Source of the DNA: Trichosphaerium sp. ATCC 40318 | Taxonomy: Eukaryota; Discosea; Flabellinia; Trichosidae | Assembly (NCBI GenBank): GCA_038496445.1 | Contig: JALMLS010000448.1 | Coordinates: 186,001-250,000 of the forward strand | Reading direction: 5' to 3' | DNA length: 64,000 nt | The notes under the pieces: generated by a model | Databases searched by the model: none | What the model saw: the letters and a program-made list of their open reading frames with translations, nothing else | Told to the model about the DNA's origin: nothing | Shown: positions 12,030 through 23,800 of the stretch, piece after piece | How the letters are laid out: the number at the start of each line of letters is the position of its first letter | Numbering within the stretch: position 1 is the stretch's first letter | Made by a program: the position numbers and the translations under genes

Positions 12030-15000
12030 ATGACTACTTCTACGCCTCAAAATGACGACATTGGGGTCGCAGATGATGAAGATCCACCTATAAAGCCTCT
12101 TTTAAACCCTTTCGAAATGAAAGTCACGCGTTTACGCCAAGAGCTCAAATCGAGAGGCCTGTCGCCTTCTGGACTTAAAATGACTCTTATTCGCCGTCTT
12201 TTACAAGCTTTGAAGCGTGAGGGTCACCCTGTAGAGGCATTTGACGAAGATGAGTTTGCCATTGATTTTATCACCCAAGAGTCACCTACATACACTGGCA
12301 GATGGCGTACGCTTACAACGGAAGATGACTTGTCGAAATTTAGCGACATGAAGATCATTCAGGCTGACACAACACGCCTTTTGCTTTCTGCAAAACAATC
12401 TAATCAAAGTCACCTAATTACGCTTAATTTACACCAAGGTACGCATAAATAAACACATGACACCATCAACATACTAAATCACGAATTAGAACCTTTGACA
12501 AGCATTGTTGTAGATGTGTACAATACACCTTCAACCAATGACACAACAACAATTCCGTTTTCTAAGCTGCAGAATTACTCAATCACGAAAGTTGGTGAGT
12601 ACAAGAATTAGTTTCAGACATTCTTAATTTCGGGAACAACGTTTTTTTTTTGAAACTATCTACCAAAACGCTTAAAAGTGGTTGGTTTCGCTTGCCCATT
12701 TAACCGTAGCACTATAAAACGCATAATTTACGGTTTGCTCAAATGGCAACTTTCGAAAATCAATTCGCTTCGTAGTTCTGACATTATGTTATATTATATT
12801 TATCAGCGCTTTTTTATGCATAAACAACCTTTCTCTTATGTTTTCGTGAGTCTTTTTTTTTATTTTTTTATTCATTTTTTACTTACCAGTAAACTAGGTA
12901 ATAGCACCTATGTACTGTATGGTGGGAGTAATGTGGATAACCCTAGCGAGATGAGCGACGCTCTATTCTCTTTGGACTTGAGTAAGCGATTTTTCGTAAA
13001 ATTTTTCATTTGGGCTCCACGCTCCTTTTCTAAACGCTTTAGGAACTAAGAAATGGCGCCGCATCGCGCCAGGTGGTGATGTACCGGGCGCTAGAGACTG
13101 CCACACGGCTACTTGTTCGTCATCCTCAGAACTCATCTTGTTCGGTGGGCGTTCTTGGCAAGATGGCAAATTTATCACACACAATGATGTTTATGTGCTT
13201 AGAACTGGTTAGCCTTATTTTCATACTGTACATTTTTGTTGACAGTATCACAGAGAACTGGTCGTGGGATCTGTATCCAACAAACCCTGGGGAGCGTTTA
13301 CCAAGGTACATTGGATAGAAAACAAAACAGTAACAGAGTGTTTGTTTTTTGAAAAAAGCGTTTCTGTAACTCGTTCTTAGCGCACCTTTTATTTTTTAAT
13401 TACGTTCCTTGTTTCTTTGAGGCTATGGTAATACCTACCGGGCATTCTTTACTCTACAGTTTACTTTTTTAAATTTTCTTTCAAAAAAACTCGCATAAAA
13501 CAACGCCTTTTTGCTTTGTGTGGCGCTATAAGTTATTTACAGCTATGTACATACGTATATACGTCTTTGAAGTACTCATTGATCTCAAATAGGCCTCGTG
13601 CTGGTCATTCAGCAGTTTTTGTTGGAACAACTGTGTATATATGCGGTGGACACTATTATGTACCTGCTGATGGTAATCAAGGAGTCCGCTGGCTTTCAGA
13701 TTTTTGGATACTTGATATCAACAGTGTGATGTGGACAAAGGTAACTTTTTGCTTTGAATTACGCTTTTTTGGAAGCCAGAAAAGGAAGTTCTATTGGGTT
13801 GACTACTTTGGAGAAAATTGCTTAGCTTGAACTACAGTTTTTGAATTGATTATTTTGTTAGATACGACATGCTGGTGTAGAGCAACAACCTCGTGGTTAC
13901 CATTCCTCAATAGCAATTGATAATAAATTATATGTGTGGGGTGGTTTTAATACGTCTTATGGATGTTCTCATGAGTTCCCTAACTATCTTGAATATTGTA
14001 ACTTGGACACATTTCGGTAAGCTTTTTTCGGGTTGTTTTGCTTTTATTTCTTTCCCAAACCGGTTTGTCTCGCAGTAAAATCGATAGAGATTGTAGTCAC
14101 TGTGCTTTACCTACTACTGAGTTGTTTGATTGACTGTACTGACGTTGTTAAAAAGATGGGAGAGGTTACTTATCGAAGGAAAGTCACCTGAAGGTCTTCG
14201 TAACCCTTCTATGGCTAATGTCGGTAAAGAAATCATTGTGACAGGCGGACAGTTTAGTAATGGTAAAGATAACACGTCTTTCTGGGTATTGGATACAGGT
14301 ATGTGCATACACGCAGTTCACAAGAGTGGTTTTAGTCAATATAAGATTTATTTGATTTAACTTTTAAATTATTAGAAGCAAAAGCAATTGTACACACTGG
14401 TGACGCGTCTAGGGATGTATCTACATTCGAATCTGATATGTTAACACTGTTTAAAAACAACCATCATGCAGATATAAATTTTAGAGTACAGAATCAATAT
14501 CTACGAGGTAATATGCGTGAATGATCTTTAGGAGAACCGAACAAATTTTTTATTCCAAATTACAAGTTTTTGTCTGCTGCTTTCTTTTTTTGGCTTTATA
14601 AACCGCCCGACGCAATAAAACACAAAAAAACTGAACTTTTTCATTACCAGACAAGTTACAATGCGTCATAATATTATTTAGCTCTTTGTAGGCACAGCCC
14701 TTTCTCGCTAAAAATAGTAAAAACCATTTTAACCACGCTTTTTTTTCTTCTTTAGAATAGAATTTGTGTTCTTCTTCATTATTATGTAGTTTTAATTCGT
14801 TTTTCAATAGCGCACAAAATTGTACTTGCATCAAGAAGCATAGCTCTCCGTGATCTTTGCAATAAGAAAAAAAAGCGTGGTCAAACTGTTACTATTGAAA
14901 CGACGAAATACGCTGATTTTTTACAGTTCTTGCGTCTTCTGTATGTAGGTCATATCAAAGTACAAGGTGACCAAGTAGATCGTGTATTAAGCTTATGTGA

Positions 15001-15676
15001 TACCTACAAACTTGACGTCAAATCGAGAAAAGTTTACAACAAAGACAAATTCTTAGTAAGCATTCCATCAACTTCTGTTTTAGCATTTAAGAACGTACAA
15101 GACTATAGCGATTTTACCATACAAGTTGGTTCTGTAAGGTTCTATGCTCATAAGTCCATCTTATCTGTTAGGAGTGGTTTCTTCTCTGAATGGCTTGAGA
15201 ACAACGAAGGTCAAAATGAACTTAATTTAGGAAATGAGACAACACCTGAAAGTTTCATGGTTGTATTGGCTTTTGTATATGATGGATTTGGTTCAGTTGA
15301 TACTCTACGCAGACTATTAAATAGTCAAGGCCTTGGTGGACTTGCACAAGCGCTTAGAGATGGCGAATATTTCCGTATTTTCGACTTGAAGATTCAGTGT
15401 CAGTCCATGCTTGCTTGCTTGATTACGCTTGAAAATGTCTGTTGGATGTATCAAGTTAGTTCTATGACGAAAGCTAAGCAACTTGGCGAGGTATGTACCA
15501 TGAGGATAGCTAGAGAATACGACAATCTTGTAAAAAGGCAGCTTCTTGGGACTTTACCAGAGGAATTACGACGAACACTTATGACGCGCTTGGAGGAACT
15601 ACCAATGCGTGTTTATATCGGTAGGGGTAATAATCGTTTGCGCGGAACGCAAGATGATGAATATAGACCTGAGTAA
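12030..15676 (+). CDS. SAP - kelch repeat - tandem BTB protein
   Basis: Exon 1 (from ATG 12030) holds a SAP motif, MKVTRLRQELKSRGLSPSGL plus KMTLIRRLLQAL, a DNA/chromatin-binding helix pair. Later exons each carry kelch-type repeats: YVLYGGSNVDNP, LILFGGRSWQDGKF, VYICGGHYYVPADG, LYVWGGFNTSYG and IIVTGGQFSNGKD, enough for a beta-propeller. A first BTB follows (LTLFKNNHHADINFRVQNQY, then AHKIVLASRSIALRDL after an intron of about 300 nt). The last large exon (about 14810-15676) finishes BTB1 and contains BTB2 (DYSDFTIQVGSVRFYAHKSI, LSVRSGFFSEWLE). Kelch plus double BTB is the layout of LZTR1, a CUL3 ubiquitin-ligase adaptor; the SAP domain is extra. Adaptor role is inference. Confidence 0.82.
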
Positions 15677-17570
15677 AGCCTTGGTAAGGTCAACCGATAA
15701 GGGAAAGTTGAAGATTTCTTTAAAAGGACAATGCAATTTTTTTAATATTCCTTCTTCAACAAACTCCCTCCACACATTTTTTATCAATTTCCCATTTTTC
15801 AGTTATTCAAACAGCCAGAGAAGAAGAAGACTCCATACTCTTTTTTTGGAAGAAAGAAAGGAGAAGAGAGAAAGAAACGATCCAAAAGAAAAGACAGCAA
15901 AAAAGACTAGATTTTTTTTTGGATTTGGTTTTCTTTCAAATCCAAAATGGCCAGCTGACTGACTGTTAAAAAGAGCGAATTCACCAACAACACAAAGGAA
16001 AGCATTGAACGATTGTACTTTACAACCACTACACCCAAAAAAAGAAAGCGAAAGTTAAAAAAATACTGCAAGTCAATTTATTTTCGAAAAGAAGAAAAGT
16101 TTTTTAGTCGTTTGTAATATTGGCTTCAAATGCCATGGGTGTTCAGTCGTACCTTTAATAAATCATCGCAGTTTATATTCATCGTGGTATATCGCCGTTT
16201 TGGGTAGTTCGAGTAATGTTGCGTCAGATCTCGGCCGTACTATGGTCAGATTGATTGATGGTGTGTATACACATTCCAGTGTTCATATTGAATATGTTGT
16301 AGTGATTACAGCTACGAGAGATGGTGTTGTTGGTTCGAGCACGTTTTTTTATGATAATAAGGGTGTACGCACATGATTCATAAGTCTGGACTCGACGGCA
16401 AGCTTTTTTGTGGTGTTGTATTTTTTCTACCATTTGCAGCATTTGGTAACATACAGATTATTTGTAATTACGCCGTTGTACGTTAATTAAAGAGTACAGT
16501 GTCGCTTTTTGTTCATCAATGTTACACGAGCTAGCATACTTTTGTATGCAAGTGTACTAGTCGTTCCCGTTATAAGGTAAAACTAGTGTACAGCTACGCG
16601 AAGGTATTGAAAGAGTCGTGTGGCCGCATTTGAGTATATCACCAAGTTTAGCGAAAGACAAACTTTTTTGGGTTTTGGTAAGCAATACTGTCTATTTCTA
16701 TGTCGTTGTTAAGCGCTTGCTCGCGTTTATTGGCGCGTAGTCAGTTGTTCGTAGGATTCGAAATTCTCCGATAGATTTATGACTACTATGTTGAAAAGTC
16801 AGTATTATGAGCTGCCACACGTTATCAGTGCAAGCTAGTGTAAAAATTGTGAGGGAGTACTTCTGCCTTCCGTCACATTGTTCGAAAATTTGCGGGTTCG
16901 AACAATTGAATGAAAATAATATTATGGGTATCAATACAATAAGCGTATTGGTTTGATGATTATTTCTCAAAACCCAAAAAAGGAAAGTCTTGAAAGTACA
17001 AAAAAAGTTCAACTCGTTTTAATGTTTGTTCGCGGTTTGAATTCTTTTTGAATCTGTTTCTTCCCTGTATATACCTCGAACCGTACCGAAATAATACGCT
17101 TATATCATATGATATGCTGATGTTTTAGTACTAATGATGGTACTTGTTAGTCGTTTACAAAAACACGATAAAGGTGTAGAGTAGCACTCTTTTTCGCTCT
17201 TTGTTGCCTAGGGAAACATTCAGGCAACTCATAAAGCCTTCTAGCTCGCTTTTTATTTGTTTACAGGATTGGACTTGTGCTTACGTTTCTCAACGCGGTG
17301 CTACGCGATTGCACCCAACGCTTTTTGTAAACAAAAAAGTTAAAAAGAAATAAAAAAAAGCTACTCTAGTTTTTCCGTCTTGTTTTTAAACGAGGTTCAG
17401 TGTGCTTTATTACTACCAATGCAAACACTGTCATTACAACGACCATTTACGCAGCGAGTAGAATGGTAGAGATTCTTACAGTGGCGGGTTTTTCAAACGC
17501 CGATTATTTTGTTGAGTAAGTGATTCTTAAGCCATAAGAAATATGTCTACTGACATTGCGGGTATTTACA
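15677..17570. other. Long non-coding stretch
   Basis: Nearly 1.9 kb without a gene I can support, the longest such gap in the window. It holds a purine-rich tract (about 15810-15920), several A/T runs, a possible AATAAA near 16157 and a small inverted repeat with 10-bp arms (16877-16886 and 16897-16906). Open frames on both strands lack any family resemblance. An ATG at 17463 opens a short frame, but the CutC start is better placed at 17571. A CutC promoter and an unseen small RNA are possible contents. Confidence 0.45.
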
Positions 17571-18636
17571 ATGTTGCTTGAGGTTTGTGTAGAGAACCAT
17601 GTGAGTGCTGCGGAGGCGGAGAAGGTATGTTAAATTCGAAAAGTACGCGCTAAAGCGCAACCAGCAAGGAGCAGGTAGAATTGAACTTTGTGCTGATCTA
17701 CATAATGATGGATTGTCACCTACGCTAGAAGAAGTTAAAAGAACGATCGGTAGCCTTTTTTACTATTTATCAATTAAACACCGTGTTAGATAGCGTCAAA
17801 ATACCAGTGAATGTCATGGTACCTCATTAATTTAATTTACAATCAAAGAAATCTCAAACAGACTGCAAGGTTCGGCCACGCAAAGGAAACTTCGTCTACA
17901 GCTCAAAAGAAGTACTACAAATGCACCAAGAAATATTAAAAATCCGTTCAGAGACGAGCGCAGACGTATTCGCTGTTTTAGCCTGTTAATCAGTTCCTAA
18001 TAAGAGTTACTCTTAGGGTATCGTATTTGGATTACTCAGTACGAATGACACGGATTGTACAGTTACTAAAACTACGAAAAGCTGAAAAAAATGAGATTGA
18101 CATTGAAAGTGTGAAACTCTTAATGGAGGCCTCCAAACCTTTACCAGTAACGTTTCATAGAGCCTTTGATTATGTATCTGGTATATTATAAACCTTTTGA
18201 AAATTATAACGAGCTTATAGATTGGAAACGGGCTCTAGAACAGCTTGAGGATTTAGGTGAGTTTAGTGTAATTTTTTAGATTCTTACAAAGCAGTAGGTG
18301 TTCACAGGTACCACAAGGATCTTAAGACATGTGTAATAATACTACTAGAATATTAACATCAGGACGTCCTGGGAAAGCAGTGGATAACCTCCAACTACTA
18401 ACTAAAGTGAGTGTTTTAACACAGTCCTATTTATTCTCATTTTGTTCTCTATTTTCTTTATAGATTGTAAAAGCTTCCAGACGTATACAAATTATTGCAG
18501 GCGGAGGTGTTCGTGTTAATAACGCATCACAAATAATAGAAACAGGTATGTATGATGATGTTTTGAATACTGGTAAACATTAAAAACATATTAAGGTGTT
18601 CATGAAATACACAGCTCTACTTCTTTTAAAGTTTGA
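17571..18636 (+). CDS. cutC: CutC-family copper homeostasis protein
   Basis: The start MLLEVCVENHVSAAEAEK (ATG 17571) continues after an intron with QGAGRIELCADLHNDGLSPT, the conserved CutC opening. Further exons give VKIPVNVM|VRPRKGNFVYSSKEV, IVFGLLTEKNEIDIESVKLL, PLPVTFHRAFDYV, RILTSGRPGKAVDNL, IIAGGGVRVNNASQIIE and the ending GVHEIHSSTSFKV then TGA at 18634-18636. These are the barrel strands of the family in the right order, so the gene looks whole. CutC proteins are TIM-barrels linked to copper tolerance; their reaction is unsettled. The exon around 18310-18360 is doubtful because the frame shows two alternative TTRIL segments. About eight exons. Confidence 0.88.
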
Positions 18637-18980
18637 TTTACTACAAATTTACGTGTAAAGGTATGCATTAGAACAATTTTCGTAAACAGAAATCTTCAAA
18701 GTATTGTTTGTCACGTGCAAAAACTGTAAGCTGAAATTCTACAATTATCTTTTCTTTTTTTGACAGTTTCTCGTTTGTAAAATTGTCACCATGCACCTTT
18801 TATATCCCTCAATAGTGTAAAGCGTTGGGTTCTAACTTTTTGCTATTAGTAATGGTGTGCTTGTGATTTACTTCTACAGAAGAAGGAAGTAAAAAAAAAA
18901 TAGAAGTTCTGCTTTGTTTTTTGAAGAATTTTGTTCTCAGGAGATACTCACTGTACTTTCATAAAAGAATATAACGAGTC
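18637..18980. other. Intergenic stretch, no gene seen
   Basis: AT-rich spacer between the CutC and phosphatase genes on the same strand, with a CACGTG near 18714. Nothing coding recognised. Confidence 0.5.
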
Positions 18981-20015
18981 ATGACAACAGCGTGGGAGCA
19001 AGCATTTGACGATAAATATACCGCTACAGGTCTGTTTATAATAAAATGGTAGTGTAGCTCGTACAAATAGCGTGTAGGTACTGTCGGTTTAGCAGATTGT
19101 CTTCAGCTGCTAAATAAATCTGGATACGACTTCAACTACCTTGATTTGCGTGGAGGAGCGCGTCGAGCCGGCGTAACAAACAAGAAACTAACCAAAGCTG
19201 ATATTGAAAGCGTTATAAACGCACTAAGGTACATTGCGCTTAAAACAAGCGATAAACCCGCTTTCACGCGTATTTGTACAAAAAAAAACCTGTTGGATGG
19301 TTTCTCTTGAGAGCAACTAGTTATAGACGCTGCCATGGCATTGTAATTGCTAATGACAGCCAGCTGATGCAATTTTTAGCTCCAACCTGCCGGCTTCGTT
19401 CTCGTGGATCATTGAAAACGAGATTGGCGGAATGAAAATGCCAGAAAAAACAGAACACATATCATCCCTTGCTGAAATAAATGTTGGCCTTGTAGTAAAC
19501 CTTACAGAGTATGAATATACGTTCCAGGTAGACACGTCAGCTATTAAACTACTGCACATGCCAATCATAGACAATACACCTCCAAAAATGGAACAAGTAA
19601 GCTTTTATATTCAGTACTTAGTTGACCAAGTATAAGACAGTTGATGCTAACCAAATATCTCTAGATAGAGTCATTTATTAAAGCAACACAATCCACAATT
19701 GAAAGCGGTAAAACTGTAGTTGTACATTGTCACGCAGGTGAGCTCAAATTTCAAGGTTGATTTTGATAAAACACTAAAAAAAAATCATGTGTTGTTCTCT
19801 TTGCAAAAAAAGTCATCGATGTGTGCTTATACAATTGAATTATAGGTAAAGGAAGGACAGGCACAATGCTTGCTGTTTATTTGGTAGCTAAAGGGTACAG
19901 TTCAAGTGACGCAGTTGCTTTAATTCGTAAAGAAATCGATGGCATTTGTACAACTAAGCAAGAACAAATCGTACACGATTTTGCAAAAGCTTACACATCA
20001 AAAGACGCCAAGTAG
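18981..20015 (+). CDS. DUSP23-like dual-specificity phosphatase
   Basis: Exons joined from ATG 18981. A short N-terminal part of unknown function (MTTAWEQAFDDKYTA, NKSGYDFNYLDLRGGARRAG) precedes a compact phosphatase domain resembling human DUSP23 (VHZ): PASFSWIIENEIGGMKMPEK, SSLAEINVGLVVNLTEYEYT, and the signature VHCHAGKGRTGTMLAVYLVA, split by an intron inside HCHAG. This is HCx5R with the catalytic Cys and Arg present. It ends in a helix typical of the family (TTKQEQIVHDFAKAY). Such enzymes remove phosphate from Tyr/Thr of cytosolic proteins, possibly other substrates. The gene lies tail-to-tail with the small minus-strand gene and close to the tyrosine kinase; a functional link is only a suggestion. 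Confidence 0.88.
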
Positions 20016-20130
20016 TTACGTTTTGTAACCGCTTAAATTAAACTCAGTTAAAAACTTATTCTAGTACTATTTTGTTCTATGGTGCATGTTTGTGAGGCTT
20101 TTTACGCATGTTGGATGCCATTCCGAGAAG

Positions 20131-20472
20131 TTATGTTTGTTGTTGTTTTAAATGTATCCATTGGTCTTCAACCATCTGTGGAATGTAATAGGAGCCTTTT
20201 TGACCTTGTTTGTAATTTGTAAAAGTAATCCACGGGTCTGATACCATTGCAGGGTTATAGTACGCTTTCGCCACTATACGCTTGCTTGGTGGTTGGTATT
20301 GATAGTTCTTTTGTGGTGAATTATTATGTGGCCGCCCTCTTTTCTTACCAAATGACATCGGCAGCTGATCATGTCGTGTTGGGCCCGGTATATAACCAGC
20401 AGGTGGATTTGTAGCCGGTTTATCTTGTGCGCGTTCATTCGCGTTATTATTACCGTATAAGTATGCAAACAT
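20131..20472 (-). CDS. Small basic, Pro/Asn-rich protein (113 aa), C-terminus slightly MPLKIP-like
   Basis: Single open frame from ATG 20472 to TAA 20131. The N-terminus is low complexity (Asn, Pro, Gln) with a basic KKRGRP patch. The C-terminal half has two similar short motifs, YYNPAMVSDPWITF and YYIPQMVEDQWIHL, spaced about 25 residues apart. An aromatic-Pro-x-Met-x-x-Asp-x-Trp motif of this sort is found in MPLKIP/TTDN1-type nuclear proteins, but the match is short and I would not name it. The repeated motif argues that the frame is real rather than chance. Confidence 0.6.
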   Translation of the reverse strand: MFAYLYGNNNANERAQDKPATNPPAGYIPGPTRHDQLPMSFGKKRGRPHNNSPQKNYQYQPPSKRIVAKAYYNPAMVSDPWITFTNYKQGQKGSYYIPQMVEDQWIHLKQQQT

Positions 20473-20879
20473 ACTGTGCCGTGGCGTTCAAATTAATCTA
20501 ATACAAATTAAAAGTACAGGAAAGTCAAAAAAAGGTCTTCTTGAAAAATGTGCAATTTTCTAACACTTGTCTACATGTCATAGTTGAAGTTTTCCTCATG
20601 AAAAAATAACCTGCTTACGTTGCGCAGTTTCTGTTTTTGAAAGGGTTGTATCACACAACTGAAGACATATTTTTTCGAACAATTTTTTTTATAAACTGTG
20701 ATGATAGTAGTACATAATATTACAAGATTTTTCCACTACTAAAGTACAAAACGGTACACACATGGCACGTGTGAGAGCCAATAATAGTAAATATGTGCTA
20801 GCTTCTACAAAAAAACCAAAAAAACTTCAGGCTAGGAGTGGATACTGCCTTAAAGAATATTGATTTCAAGTGAGCCAAA
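20473..20879. other. Intergenic stretch, no gene seen
   Basis: Promoter side of the small minus-strand gene and terminator side of the kinase gene. No structure seen beyond AT-richness. Confidence 0.45.
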
Positions 20880-23800
20880 TCACACTTTTACTTGTGTAAG
20901 CAGCTTTGCAATCTTTGCAAGTTTAATACGGCTACGTGGTTCTTTTTGCCAACAACCGTCCATTATTTCTAATACATGTTAAAAAAACGCTTAGAAACAA
21001 AGATACAAGGCGTACTAAGGTAAATAGGATCAATATGAAGCATATCTGGGATTGCAGGCTTCAATGCTTGATCACGAACGCGCAAAGCAAGCTCTGCTAT
21101 TGGTATACCACTATGTGGCTTTTCTCGAACCAGTATTTCGTACATTAGGATACTACAAAACGAGTAAGCAACTATTTTTCAAAAGCGATAGGAAACCATC
21201 TACGCGCGTACCCAAGGGACCAAGTATCGCTATATATTGTAAAATCTTTCTTTAAAATAGCTTCTGGAGACATCCATCGAATGGCATATTTGCCATCACC
21301 GACAATATCTTCTGTTCCCTTACGGCGAGTAAAGGTACGTGACATACCGAAATCAGCAATCTTTGGAACGTCTGTAGCGCTTATAAGCACATTACGTGCT
21401 GCGATATCACAATGGATCAATTTTTTATCATGTAGATGCATTAAACCACTAACTATGCCTTTAAGATAGTGTATTGTTACTTTTTCATCAAGAGGTAGAC
21501 TCTCTAACAAAACAAGTTAGTTTTTCTTTTTCTTTCATTATTTTAAGCTTGAGCGCGTACTATCGTAAAGGAGAGTATCTAGAGATCCGTTATCTAAGAA
21601 TTCCATAACCATATAACATTGAGATGACTCTTTAACCTCAGTAAACCCAAAAATCTAGAAACGAAACGTTAACTTGTCGGTTGGAATCTCAAAAAACCAA
21701 ATTGTGGGTACGTACTTGTACTACATTTTCATGTGGTGGTAACGCTACCATGAGTTCACACTCACGCATAACTGAATCAGCAGCAGCAAGAGTAGAAATC
21801 CAGCATTCTTTAATGGCAACTGTATGTTTTTTCTTCAATTTACCTGAATTCAATGTTAGTGCCTTTTGTCGGAAAAAGTTTTGCATAAAAAAACTTGTTT
21901 GTAAAAAAAAATCCAAGTGTTCAACACTGTACTACCTCAAGCTCTTATTAAAAGACGTACCTTTATAAACAACACCAAAAGCACCTCTTCCAAGCTCTTT
22001 CTCTTGTCTCAAGTCATCTACAGCTATTTCCCATGCATTTTGTGATACACGTCCCATCAAAAGCTCATCAAGTGTATTTGAAAGAGCTGATAATCCTTTT
22101 GCTGAACGAAGAGGCTTCTTACTTTGCTTATTCAAAGCACGACGAGGCTTAGCCATTACATTTGCCTTCTTAACCCATTCATCTCTATCTTCTGCAGAAT
22201 GCAAAGCAAAAGAAGTTATTTTTCCCTCTATAAACCGTAAATCAGTATTTGAAGAAAATTGAAAAAAAAAAAACTTCAAAGAATCGACTTTTTACAAACG
22301 AAACGTACTGTTCTTTACAGTAAAATAGTTATGCTGATCACTAGGCATAGCAATACATCCATCTGGAACCTCTGTAGGTCTTTTAAGCTTAGAGAATCTT
22401 CTTAACACTTTAGGATCAGTAACAGGATGAATTACAGCGCCTTGTAGGTTTATTTTATATTTCAACTTGTACGGCGTAACCTAGAAGTAAAAAAGTAAAT
22501 AAACAGCTATTACTTCGCTTAGCGAAAGAGTTTTTCTTCAAAGAAACGTACCTCAATATCTCTTACACTAATAGAAGCGCTAAGTGTCAGAGTACATTGA
22601 AACCATTTCCATAGCTTATCTTTTTTAACAAGAATAAATTCTTGTTGGAGTATTTTTGTAGGTAGCTGTTTTTGTCTTCTCTTCTCCATAATACTTTGCG
22701 TTGCAGTCAATGATGATGTTGTACGTGGTCTATTAAGTACATTCATCAGTCTACCAGAACCCATACGAGGACTAGTAGAGTTTGACCAAGTACGTGAAGA
22801 AAGTCCAGGTGATCTAACAGACTTCCAAGTTGATAGTCTACGGTTCGCTGTTGTTGATGGTGGTGCTGAAGTTTCATGTTCATTCATCCTCATTCTAAAA
22901 TATTCTGGGTTCATAGTAGCATTACTTTGGAGTGAGTCATCTGAACGGATGGTGCAAATAGAAGTAAATCCCATAGGATCCGATTCATGTGGTTCATTAG
23001 CACGTGAAGGAGGGACATACTTCATATCATCTGCTGTTTCTGTATATCCACCAAAAGAAAGAGGAACTGGACGTGTTGGTGGTCCGTTTCTTGGGAGAAC
23101 ACCATAGTCTGGTTCTTGAGCTTTTTTCTGGTTCTGTAAGTTTTGCTCCGCGAATGGTAAGTTAGCGTAGTCAGAAGCCGGTAGTTGGTTATTACTAAAG
23201 CTTGTAGTTGTTTGTGGCAGTTGATCAACGCTAGTGTATTCGCTAACGGTTTGAGAAGCCATTGGAGCTCGAGTGGCAGGGCGTAGATCCTGAGATGGTA
23301 GTGTACCATAATCATCAGAAGGTTGCTGTGTATTCGGGTTCATGTATTCCCCAGTATTGGCAGGAGGGCTGAATTGGCTATGATCAGGTAGCTTACCGTA
23401 GTCTGGGTCAGGTTGCATTGTCGGTCGGGAGACAGAAGGAGAAATTTGTCGTCTAAGAGGAGAAGCTATTGGTCGGGAAACTGAAGGCGATGCACCTCGT
23501 CTAGGTAGTGTAGGAGAGAAACTTTGAGGGCTTCTTGATTGAGCGTGAACAGCAGGAACTGTTACATACTCTGAGGAATCATTTACAGTTCTTGTAGGTG
23601 TGTTGTTTCGGTTCAAACTGCTCTGATTTCTTATAGATAAATCCGAAGGTAGACCACCATACTCACTTTCTTCAACAGGTTGTGGACTGTTTGAACGCAT
23701 ACCAGCGTTATTAAATGTACCACCTCCTGAGATACCATTATTAGAGCCATAGGTACCTCTATTGTTGTTTACATATTCACCACCATTGTCGCTTGGTAAT

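Noticed and set aside
14550..14834. 94-codon minus-strand frame inside the SAP-kelch-BTB gene
   Set aside because: Falls in a long intron of the plus-strand gene whose flanking BTB exons join cleanly; it has no recognisable content.
15609..15962. 117-codon plus-strand frame after the BTB gene
   Set aside because: Overlaps the end of the real BTB exon in another frame, then runs through a purine-rich tract; Lys/Arg-rich low complexity only.
16877..16906. 10-bp inverted repeat near a GGTTCGAA sequence, tRNA-like at first sight
   Set aside because: The B-box-like GGTTCGAACAA does not end in CC and no acceptor stem or A-box fits around it; the short stem may be chance.
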